Shown here in pieces: positions 11,774 to 21,409 of a stretch of 64,000 bases of DNA. The translations under genes were made by a program, and so were the position numbers. The first letter of the stretch is position 1; every line of letters begins with the position of its first letter. The notes beneath the pieces were generated by a model. That model was not told where the DNA came from. It was given only the letters and a program-made list of their open reading frames with translations, and searched no databases. Location: assembly GCA_050084515.1 (NCBI GenBank), contig CM114272.1, positions 34,286,001 to 34,350,000 on the forward strand, written 5' to 3'. The stretch comes from Blasia pusilla. Its lineage: Eukaryota > Marchantiophyta > Marchantiopsida > Blasiales.

Positions 11774-12235
11774 TATTGGATTCTCAACATCCACTCCTCT
11801 GAGCACCATTGATTTGATCGGCCCCCTTGTATGAGGAGAAGCCTAGATCGATGGTTCCGACTTAGACGTCGAAGGAGTCATAATAATATGACGTAGGTGG
11901 TTTACGGAGTAGCGTTACTAGGTTTATCTAACCTATATTGCATTAGGGTGCCCCGCACCCTGATGCAATATAGGGTTAGATAAAATGTTAGATATAGGGT
12001 TGATGGCAAATTTTTTCTATTAATAGAAACGAAGAAAAATAGGTAAAAACCCTAGTTTTCCCGAGTAGTCAAATAGTCGGGAGCCGCAGCGGTAGCGCAT
12101 TCTCGTATGTCGAGTTATCTCCCAATTCAGGTTCCATCGAAGCTCTTCTGTGAGCGCACGGACAGACTAGGCCACTTTGTATCTCTAAGTTTTGTAAAGA
12201 TTTCAGTGATTTAGTCACTTTCTGCTTTTCTCACA
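11774..12235 (+). repeat. 3' LTR of Copia element
   Basis: 462 bp, about 98% identical to the 5' LTR apart from a 31-bp segment after the palindrome. That segment includes two copies of GTTAGATA (about 11973-11994). It is followed by the tacat target duplication at 12236-12240. Confidence 0.93.
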
Positions 12236-12240
12236 TACAT

Positions 12241-12654
12241 TTGTAAATGAAATATGAAATGTAGCATATTGAAGCGGATGGATTAAGGAAGTATGTTGCC
12301 CAGGGTTTGAGCCGGTCTATGTCATAGATATAGCGACGGATGAGACTCTCCTCTGATTGGAGATATATTGTATATAGTTGTAAATTCTTTGGTACTATAT
12401 ATCTGTAGATATATACAGCGGGAATTGTAACATATTGCGGAGAATGGAAGCTAAGATTGTCGGAAATGTAACATATTGCAAAAAGTGGAAGTTAAAGATT
12501 ATGAAGCCATATGATTTTCGGGGATTTTTTTTATCATCCCGAATGGGAACTTGAGTTCCAAATCTCATGTATTCAATGAGCATATTAACTGTGTGATGGA
12601 CTTGTTAGATGACATGAGTGTACAGTTTCTTCTTGTAGAGCTTGCATCCTCTGG
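12241..12654. other. Right flank of Copia insertion, no gene seen
   Basis: This AT-rich stretch continues the locus interrupted by the Copia element; removing the element rejoins it to 7227. No coding sequence is supported. Confidence 0.4.
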
Positions 12655-13830
12655 ATTGATTGGAATTGTAGTTTTGAATAGCCTGCTCCTAAGATCCGTT
12701 CGTTGGAAATAAATATAGAATCCGAACCTAGGTTCTCATTGTGTCCCACATTTCCGCGCTCGCTGAACGTCATTTGGAGCCATACTTAGTCTAAGTCCAA
12801 TTGGATCCTAAGATCCAATTCTGGCCGTAGAAGGCGTCCGGTAAAGGGAAATCCCCATCCTCAATTGGAGCTATAGTTCTGAATGGTCTGATCCTAACAT
12901 CCCTGCATCTGAAAAAAATGTAGAATCGGAACCTAAGTTTTGATTGTGTCCCAAACTGCCGTGCCGGTTGAACGTCATTTGGAGCCATACCTGGTCTAAG
13001 TCCAATTGGATCCTAAGATCCAATTTCGGCCTTAGAAGGCATTCGATAATGGGAAATCCCCATCCTTGATTGGAAATATGGTTCCGAATGGCCCTCAATT
13101 GGCTCCACACATCCCAATAGGTCGGAAATAAATGTAGAATCAGAACCTAAGTTCTAATTGCCCAATTGGATCCTAAGATCCGATTTCAGCCGTAGAAGGC
13201 GTTTGGAAATATTAAACCCCCATCCTCGATTGGAACTGTAGTTCCGAATGGCCTGCTCCTAAGATCCCAATAGGTTGGAAACAAATGTAGAATCGGAACC
13301 TTAGTTTTGATTGTGTCCCAAACTGCCGCGCTCGATGAACGTCCTTTGGAGCCAAACTTAGTCTAAGTCCAATTGGATCCTAAGATCCAATTCCGGCTGT
13401 AAGGGAAAATCCCCATCCTTGATTGGAAATTTAGTTCCGAATGGCCTGCTCCTAAGATCCCACTAGGTCGACAACAAATGTAGAATCAGAACCTAAGTTC
13501 TGATTGTGTCCCAAAGTGCCACGCACGCTGAACGTCATTTGGAGCTATACTTAGTCCAAGTCCAATTGGGTCCTAAGATCCAATTCCGGTCGTAGAAGGC
13601 ATCCGGCAAAGGGAAATGCCCATCCTCGATTGGAATTGTGGCTCTGAATGGCATGCTCCTAAGATCCCAATGGGCTAGCAACAAATATAGAATCGGAATC
13701 TAAGTTCTTGATTGTGTCCCAAATTGTCGCGCATGTTGAACGTCATTTGGAGCTATACTTAGTCTAAGTCCAATTGGATCCTAAGATCCAATTCCAACCG
13801 TAGAAGGCGTCGGATACGTGGAATATAAAT
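12655..13830. repeat. Tandem repeat, ~205-bp unit with a palindromic core
   Basis: Six or more units share the core ccaattggatcctaagatcc, starting at about 12797, 13002, 13162, 13369, 13562 and 13770. Spacing is 193-208 bp, except for one 160-bp unit with an internal deletion. Each core holds the inverted repeat TTGGATC-CTAA-GATCCAA. Units also share blocks resembling tagaaggcgtccgg, catcctcgattggaa, gcctgctcctaagatccc and tgaacgtcatttggagc. It is non-coding in all frames. Confidence 0.92.
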
Positions 13831-13879
13831 TCTATTGGAACTATAGTTTTGAATGTCCTTTAATTGGTAGTACATGTTG

Positions 13880-14330
13880 TTGCGCTCTTGAAGAGCCACT
13901 TCCGTTGGCAATAGTTGGTCTACTGCCAAGGGAACATTCCAGATTCTTTCAGGATAGGGGGTCTAGGGGCTCCAAGCTCATTTGGAACAAGAGTTTCGAA
14001 TGCTTTTGAATTGGCACTTGAGATTCGATTTTGGCACTCGGTGGGAGCTTTTCTAGGGCCGAACCAACACATTCCGCTATCAACTTTAGGGCTATCTGGA
14101 GTGGTAGAAACCAAATACTTCCGAGTTCATTTGGAAGTAGAGTTTCAAACGCCCTTCAATAACCTTCCAGTGCAACTATAGTTTCAAATGTTGTAGAAAC
14201 GTCAGTAGGATGTCTTCCAAAGCCCGAACAACTCCTTGAGCGGGCAATAATAGGTCTACCGCCAACAGGACTTTACAAATTCTTTGCGGATGGGGGGATT
14301 GGGTTGGGGTGGAGGATCCATCAAGCCAAG
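13880..14330. repeat. Diverged longer repeat next to the 205-bp array
   Basis: Two copies of a block of about 340 bp are seen. One has aatagttggtctactgccaa near 13910 and the other has aataataggtctaccgccaa near 14247. Both are followed by a related tract (attctttcagga / attctttgcgga). The repeat is more diverged than the 205-bp array but shares its gaattgg and caattgg style motifs. Confidence 0.6.
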
Positions 14331-15058
14331 ATTATTTGTTTCTTTACTTGAGAATACTTTGGAATTGGGTCTTAAGCTCCGATTTGGGTGACCAACGCAG
14401 GAACCTTGGCAGAGTCCGCATTCAATTTTTCGTCGTCTCCTTTACTTTGAAGTAGTGAAATAATTTAGTTTCTATTGCAAAAATTGCTTTGACGGGTCTA
14501 TGACGACTTCAACCACATCATGCGGTAGCCTTCGCTCTCCTGAGATGTTCAAAGAAACGAGCAAAATAAACACTGTCAACAACATTCTGAACATTTTAAC
14601 TTCAAGATCTTATTATATAGGTTGTCACCGACTAAAAGAGACTTGATTGGTTGCAAAAGAATTTGATGTCTTAGTCATATTTTAATGGACTAAAGTCCTT
14701 ATTTTACTTGTAAGCATGACTTCAAGAAAGTCGGAAAGCCAGAAATGTTTTAATTTACCAAGAATGCCGAAATTGGTGTTGTAAGTTTTCATATTGAGTA
14801 TAGTTGACTTTCCACTTTAGGGAGTGACCTTTGACCCGCTACAATAGGTCAAGAGCCAAGGAGATAACTTGTGAAAATAGGTTATCGTAGAGAGATCTTG
14901 GGAGAAGGAAGGGGTGTACCTCCAAGAGAGACAGCTTGAGAGCTCATTCTCTTTTTTTGGAACCACTTGACATGAGGCAGCGGAGCTATAGTCCTCCTTG
15001 CCTTATGTGTGTAACCTAAGCCTCTCATTAGGAGAGTGCGTTTGGTTTAACATGAGAG

Positions 15059-15115
<57 letters not shown>

Positions 15116-17394
15116 GAGTGTGTGTCGCCCCTACTACTCTCCTTGAACGTCAATCTTTAGTGTTGCGGAAGCGTACGTTCAGTAGGTCACGATCTCATCG
15201 CCAATCTGCACCCAAACACGCACTCTTGTTAGTCGGGTCTGGGCCAACCAGCGTTCCAACCCACCGGGTTCTCAACTCGGCGTCTCATCAAGCTCAACCT
15301 TCCTTAGTTCCTAGTTTCCAAAACACGGCAAGTCCTTCAAGACTTGGAACAGACTTCCTGGTTAGTCCAAGGATCTGAAACGGCACTTGCGCGCCTAGCG
15401 ATCCCAACTATTCAACGGACCTCGTGTGAGTTCCAAACCGAGACCCAAGTAATTGAGTCGCGGGATGAAATCCAAGAGGGATGTCTAACATCACCTCAAT
15501 AGACTTGGTGCAGGTTTTCCAACCCAACCCCCAAACTCGCGTTCCGTTCGATGCCTTGAGCCACCCCGCGGCGCCCAAAGTGGGGTTCGGGTTCCAAGCA
15601 CTCTTGAAGACCTTCCCCCTTACTAGTACTTCTGGGTTTCTCCAATAACCCCCCCCTTGGAAAAGGAGGGTCGGGCCCTTCATTGTGGCCCTCAACCCGA
15701 CTCTACTTACAATCGTTTCCGGGTTGTTTCTCAGCCGCTGAAGAATTTGCAAAGATCTTTAGTGCGTTTGAACCGTCTTTCCATAAGATTTCTAACGCAC
15801 TCTTATTTAATCCAAACGCATCTTGGCGCTAAAAGTTATGGCCATAAATACAGTCGGAAACTCTCAAACGCTAGTGGCGTTCCAAATCCGGATTCTTCCT
15901 TTTGGCAACCCACTTTCTAGACTCGACTTCTTTCAAGTCTCAATCCGCGTTTGGTCCAGGTTTCTCGGTCGCGACCACAACATGTGAAACGCGATGCCTC
16001 GCTCGCGTCTCGTTTCTTGTCTCCTCTTTGAGACTACTCCAACGCGCAAACCATCTTAGCGTGAGCCCGCTAATGTTCCGCTTGGCACTCGTTTAGTCAT
16101 GAGGGTCGAGAGAGAGAGAGAGAGAGATTTGTGTGCACCATGGAGAGATTGTGTGAAAGATCTACTTAATTTAATTGGGGATATTTTGGTAATTCTCGTC
16201 TCATTGTGTGGATTCTAAGAGTTAGCATGGGATCATGTGTGTTTGTATGTGCATTTGGTGACTGCGATGTATGTTGTGTAGCAATGTGTATATGCATGAC
16301 AAAGGAGGGACACTCTTCGCGAAGACTAAAAGATCTTCGTGACGAAGACTTCAGAAAGTCCGAATATTGTGTAGCTAGATGTAATTCGAAAAGAAAAGAA
16401 GAGTTGTTCTATATCTCAACACAAGATCGTGGGAAGGAGGAAGAATCATCATTTGAGTTAGCTTGTAGATGTTGTTGGAATGATCCGTGTTTAGGAGGGA
16501 GTAGAAATCTTAAGCTTGTACACTTTCATAGCCCCGTGTGTGTGTGTCTTTGACGAATTAGAGAATGTTCCATTCTTTCATTCTGCAGTGCGGTGGATAT
16601 GAAATTTGTTAGACACATAGTAACTTGCCATGACGGATTACTTTATGATAATAGGGAAAGCCATTGAGCATTGCGATTTCTTTGGAGCTCATTTTTAATA
16701 ATCAAGAATCCCATTTGAGAGAATAAACTACTGAGTTCACTTTAGAAGACACTTTGAAGGAACTAAATATGGGAATAATGTGGGAAGAGAGGGGTTAGTA
16801 GAGTGCGAGTTGAAAAGTGTTGAAATGAATTAAATCTCCATGTGATGATTTTCTTTAGATATTCGTCTTGCCATAGAGAAAGGGAAAGAATCATATCTTT
16901 AACCACTATATAACTGATTTTGTTCCAATACATTCCTTTTGCTCTGCACGTCCCCTCAAGATTCACCGCATGCAGAGTGAGAAACAGAACGAGCTGAATC
17001 ATCACGTCAAAGTGCCTCTGGTAGCTGGGATAGGAGCTCCGGTGTGATATGTGGAGAATTTAGGAGAGATTTTCTCAGTTGGTAGCTGATCGGAGGTAAG
17101 GGTCGTCTTAGTAAGACATCGCCAATTGGCTGGCCGATACGGACAGTGCTGCCTACCGATCGCGAGGAGGAGCTAGCTGATTGATTGAAGCCTGCTAGAG
17201 ATGGTTTGATTTTTTTTGACTCGCTTTCTCACAGGGCCACAGAGAGAGAGAGAGGTTTCTGATTGAATTCAATTGTAGAGCAATAGATTCGAGCCGTTTT
17301 TGAGGGGATTCAACGGGACGAGCTCAATTCGTTCACCGATTAGCAACAAATGTGAGGTCGGAAAGATCTTCCACAATAGTCTAAGAAACGAAAG
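14331..17394. other. Unassigned region with GA microsatellites
   Basis: No gene is supported. 15112-15920 is GC-richer and carries several overlapping short frames without recognisable motifs. GA microsatellites sit at 15062-15112, 16109-16127 and near 17240. The last few hundred bases, with the third GA tract, are probably the promoter and 5' leader of the GT92 gene. Confidence 0.4.
15062..15112. repeat. (GA)n microsatellite
   Basis: An uninterrupted run of about 25 AG dinucleotides followed by tgagagtgtgtgt. Confidence 0.97.
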
Positions 17395-18948
17395 ATGGGG
17401 GGAAAGCCGATGGACAGAGCGCGGCTGACTGTCACAATCGTCACGGGAGCCATAATCATTCAGGTGCCCATTTTCTTTGCGCTTTTCCGACTCGTACGCG
17501 TGGAAGAGTGCTCCATCGCGTTGAACAGAGCCACCCAAATCGTTGTCGTCCCTGGCAACAACTACACCGCACAATCGGTGGAAGCGGTCCGAACCGAAAA
17601 TGCGCCTTCGCCGACATTGAACCCGGCGAACTCATCAGCCTCGTCTCAAACTGCGGCAGCGCCCCCAGAATCAACGCCGAATATAATCAAGGCCTTGAAA
17701 CCCTTGAGCTACGCCCAGTATTCTTTCATCCTGTTCAGCACCTACAGGGCGTCCCTGGAGACTCTGTATGTCCTCGGATTGACGTCCGTGATGGTGCGGG
17801 ATTTCGAGCACGACCAGCCCGTGTACGTGTGCGAGTGGCACGAGATGCTCAGTAACGGCACGCTCCAGGAGGACGGTTTCCTCACCACAGAGCCGGAGAT
17901 GATATACGTGAGATTCGAGGAGAACGACATGGTGTACGTGCCCGTGGTCGTGAACTGCACCTTCAATCAATCCGTGGGCGCGGAGGGGCGCGGAGGGGCG
18001 CTGCGGTTGCGAGTCGCCAGAGGGCCCAACTACTTCGACGAAAGATACGTCGTCGAGGAAGTGTTCGAAGAAGCCCCTGGAGATGTGGAGAAGATCAGGT
18101 TGCCCGTCTCCCCGGCTCACAAGTATGCATTCTGCGGGCCTCCCGTGCACGGCAAGATGAACGCCGAGTGGGTGGAGCCCTGGCTCGCGTACCACCATCG
18201 CCTGTTCAATGGGCAGGCGCACTTCTATCTCTACAACGTCGGGGGCATCGAAGACGACGTGAGCCGCACGGTCCTGGAGCCATACGAGCGCGCGGGGCTC
18301 CTGACGGTGTTCCAGGTGCCGCAGGCGGAAGACTTCCCCGGATGGTACCACCAGCAGGTCCTCTTCATCGAGGACTGCATCCACCGCACGCGATTCACGG
18401 CCGAGTGGTCCTTCTCGTTCGACCTGGACGAGTATCTGTACGTGCTGCCACCCAAAACGATTGACTCGCTGCTGGAGGAGAATCGAGAGCTGCCATGGAT
18501 CACTTTCGGCTCCATCCCGTACTCCACGGGGCACTGCAGGCTTCGCAGCTCGCCCGACGAGTGGGACGTCGAGAGATTGCTATGGCGTCAAAAGGTGCCG
18601 GAGTGCAACGAGCCGGAGTGGGATCCGTGGCAGTGCGTCAGGTCCAACGGTCGCCGCAAGTACGTGGTGAATCCCAGAAAGGTGTTCGCCGTGGGAGTTC
18701 ATAAGATCTCCCCCGAAGTCGACGGCTTGGACCTCAACGCGACCATCGCGCGGATCCATCACTTCCATGGCGCGCTCAACCCAGAACGCGTCTGCTGGAT
18801 TCCTGTCAACACGTCGATGACCCCGGACGATATGGAGTGGTGGAATCCGGGGATAGGGCAGTACGAATGCGACGAGACCATAGTGCTCGAGTCTCGCAAA
18901 GCCAAGGAGTTCGCTCGATCGCAAGGGCTTCTCTCCCTGACTCCGTAG
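17395..18948 (+). CDS. GT92 (DUF23) glycosyltransferase, galactan-synthase-like
   Basis: An uninterrupted 517-residue frame. Family GT92 enzymes in plants (GALS) extend beta-1,4-galactan side chains of pectin in the Golgi. The N-terminus has a short cytosolic tail and one signal anchor (about residues 11-31, hydrophobic around TGAIIIQVPIFFALF), then a low-complexity stem with NNYT and NSS sequons, as in type II Golgi proteins. The catalytic domain from about residue 105 carries YVCEWHE, CGPPVHGK, a WVEPWLAYHH segment, the DXD-like metal motif FDLDEYLYV (D343 and D345), HHFHGALN and WWNPGIGQYEC. Length fits plant GALS proteins. The start is the first ATG, just before the anchor; an ATG six codons on is also possible. 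The frame is intronless and far more GC-rich than its flanks. Galactan-synthase activity is inferred; another GT92 acceptor is possible. Confidence 0.9.
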   Translation: MGGKPMDRARLTVTIVTGAIIIQVPIFFALFRLVRVEECSIALNRATQIVVVPGNNYTAQSVEAVRTENAPSPTLNPANSSASSQTAAAPPESTPNIIKALKPLSYAQYSFILFSTYRASLETLYVLGLTSVMVRDFEHDQPVYVCEWHEMLSNGTLQEDGFLTTEPEMIYVRFEENDMVYVPVVVNCTFNQSVGAEGRGGALRLRVARGPNYFDERYVVEEVFEEAPGDVEKIRLPVSPAHKYAFCGPPVHGKMNAEWVEPWLAYHHRLFNGQAHFYLYNVGGIEDDVSRTVLEPYERAGLLTVFQVPQAEDFPGWYHQQVLFIEDCIHRTRFTAEWSFSFDLDEYLYVLPPKTIDSLLEENRELPWITFGSIPYSTGHCRLRSSPDEWDVERLLWRQKVPECNEPEWDPWQCVRSNGRRKYVVNPRKVFAVGVHKISPEVDGLDLNATIARIHHFHGALNPERVCWIPVNTSMTPDDMEWWNPGIGQYECDETIVLESRKAKEFARSQGLLSLTP

Positions 18949-20510
18949 ACTTCATACATTCTTTATAGACTCGAGTTGGAGCTCTCAGTTTCCTGGACTA
19001 AAACTCGGATCGAAAGAGCTCCATCACGCGGGCGGAGGGCTTTTCAATCAATCGATCAATATCCTGACTCAGTCTGGGGGATCTGGAAAAACTGTTCAAG
19101 GTCATTCAAGATACGCTTCGATCATATCCTCGTAGATTAAGATGTTCCCGGATGAGGTCAAACGCGTTCGAAGTATAGTTCCTCCGGTTCAAGTTCAATC
19201 TTGATCTACCTGTGAACTTCCGGGCAAAACAGGAATGCTGCGCAGGGAGTTGATTACACATGTCACAAGTTTCCGTAGAGTCCGGAGCAGAATATGCGAC
19301 TTTGGGGACGCCTGCGCAAGGATATGGAGACGGTAGATTATAGATCCATCTGCAAACCGTCTTTCAGAACCTAAATCGGTTCGCCTACAGAAAGGTAGTC
19401 TTAAATTCAACCCTGCCAGTCAATGTTGCATGCACTCTTTAATCACGACGTAGCTCCGTAGTGGACCACAGCTCAAGCATGAAGTCCGGAGTAGGCGAAT
19501 GTGGAGGGCTGTATCATGGAGGGGACCTAAGAAGAATTTCGCTTTTAATTGTTTTTCTGTGATTCGATCATTCAATAAAGTCATTCGATAAACTCATATG
19601 GGATAAGAAGCTAATATAGGCATCGATCGATTCTGGTTGCGTTGAAGTGATCCTGAAGGGAACATAACTCAAGTCAGATGTCCAGTTCTAAATCGAATTA
19701 TTGAAGCCCAGCATCATCGCGACTTAGTGAATGCCAATCGCAAGAGCGTCCATAATGTCCCCACTTCAAGCCAGACCCTGCACTCTCATCTGCTAATAAT
19801 TTAAATGCTCTGATCTCCGTGTACTCCCCCCCACACACACGCCGATGGAAGTCCAATCAGTATCCGCTCATTCATTCACTCCGGACCTCACACAAAGATC
19901 CGCCGCAGAACCTCCGCGCTCACCATTCGCTGACCGAGAAGTGAAATGCCTAGTGCTCTCACGCAGCTCGCCGGAGGCGTCAATCCCACGTTCACTCCGG
20001 CCACTCCACACCACTTCTTTCTTGCCCACGAGTAGCAATCTAGGGCGGGCTCCGTGATACAACTGCGACATGGCAGGACATGCTCAAGGATCGATCTGCT
20101 GCAAGTCCGAGCTCCCTACCTACATACACAGTCTAGCGCTCATCAAGCTGTCCAGCCATTGGTAGTGAACATTGGGACCCTTTTGGACTCTTGCAACTAA
20201 AGTAAAGACGCAAACTCGCAACCGGCCGGCCTCTCCCTACTTGCGAGGTCCACGCGACGAATTCGTACAAATTATTGAGCGCTACCACGTCTATGCATCA
20301 CAGGATACAAGCGTTCCGGTTGTGGCGATTTTCCCAGACTTTTATTGTCGTTTCCTACCAACACCGAGTAACTCGTGTCCATGGAGAAAATCCTTCGTGA
20401 ACGCCCCGAGGATCAATGGCTGGGTCGAAGGACTACTAGCGACAAACTCTTCAAGATGAGCTTTGGAAAAGTTTGGATTGAGTCCGATTAATTGAGGTTG
20501 AGTACATTTA
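18949..20510. other. Intergenic, no gene seen
   Basis: 3' flank of the GT92 gene. Short frames at 19845-20057 and 20172-20459 lack motifs and splice support. Nothing else is recognised. Confidence 0.4.
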
Positions 20511-21409
20511 CATGGGGAAAGGGGCCATTTAAGCAATTTTCTCTGTTATCCTTTGATATAATTCAACCCGCGTCGACAACCCTCGATTCCATTTAGTAAT
20601 CGTAATAAATTTTTATTAAGAATGTTAATCTATTATCTCGTCTACTATTCATTTTCTTTCTAAACCAATGAAATCTCATATTTTGGAGGCATAATAACTG
20701 TTAAAAATGAATTGACCCGCACTAAATAACTCCCACTATCCATTTGCTACCATCCCTTCTCAAGCAAATGGAGTGCATGGCGTCGGTAAACAAAAAAGAA
20801 TTAACTATGGTAGATGTAAATTAAAAAAAAATTTCCTATATAGCACGGTGCAACATTTTTAGAATTTAAATTGAAAAAAATTCAGGGTTAAAATTAAGGG
20901 TGACAAGAAAAAAATTGAATTTATGTGTAATATCATTAATTTCTTTTTTTTGGGTTATACATTAATTTTTCAAACATTCTTATGTTTCCCATACATGGTA
21001 TGCGCACCTTAATAGTATGTACTCCATTTGCTTGTGAGATACGAATGGTAGAAAAGGGATAGTGGGAGTTATTTAGTGCGCGTCAATTCATTTTTAACAG
21101 TTGTTCAATAGAATTACTAGTTGTTGTCATTTGAGAGGTATTAGATTTTAACGAGTGCACCTCCAAAATATGCGATTTCATTGGTTTAGAAAGAACACGT
21201 GTGATCTCAAAATGAATAATAGACCATATAATAGATTAACATTCTTAGTAACAATTTATTATGAAGTTCTAAATGGAATCGAATAACTACTTTGGAGGGA
21301 TGCTAATGACTTTGCAAGGGCCAAATGTCATTGATGTGAGTGTTGTCGACACGGGTTGAGATATATCATAAGATAATAGAGAAAACTGCTTAAGTGGCCC
21401 CCTCCCCAT
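20511..21409. mobile_element. Non-autonomous DNA element with long terminal inverted repeats
   Basis: The left arm (about 20511-20785) and right arm (about 21015-21409) are inverted copies of each other. The outer ends read atggggaaaggggccatttaag on the left and, on the opposite strand, atggggagggggccacttaag on the right. Matching blocks include ctgttaaaaatgaattgac, actaaataactcccactat and caagcaaatggagt. Arm identity is roughly 80-90%, and the right arm has extra insertions of about 60-70 bp. The AT-rich centre (20786-21014) has no coding capacity. Size and structure suit a MITE or foldback-type element; the superfamily is unresolved because I find no clear target duplication. Confidence 0.8.

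Larger units (their letters stand above)
7228..12235 (+). mobile_element. Ty1-copia LTR retrotransposon, coding-dead
   Basis: A complete 5,008-bp element. It has two LTRs (7228-7658 and 11774-12235), an initiator-Met-tRNA-type primer site directly after the left LTR, a purine tract directly before the right LTR, and a perfect 5-bp target duplication tacat (7223-7227 and 12236-12240). The internal order is gag, zinc knuckle, protease, integrase, reverse transcriptase, RNase H, which defines Copia (integrase before RT). The coding region carries several stops and frameshifts, so the element is non-autonomous now. The LTRs differ by only about six or seven substitutions or 1-bp indels plus one 31-bp length difference, which indicates fairly recent insertion. 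Both LTRs start TATTGG rather than the TGTTGG seen in the solo copy. Confidence 0.96.

Noticed and set aside
15112-16096. Possible gene in the GC-rich block after the GA microsatellite
   Set aside because: Several short frames on both strands, none with motifs, none joined by convincing splice sites.
17671-18534. Long minus-strand frame (287 codons) opposite the GT92 gene
   Set aside because: It is the antisense shadow of a GC-rich coding region; its composition (His/Val/Glu-rich) and lack of motifs show it is not a gene.
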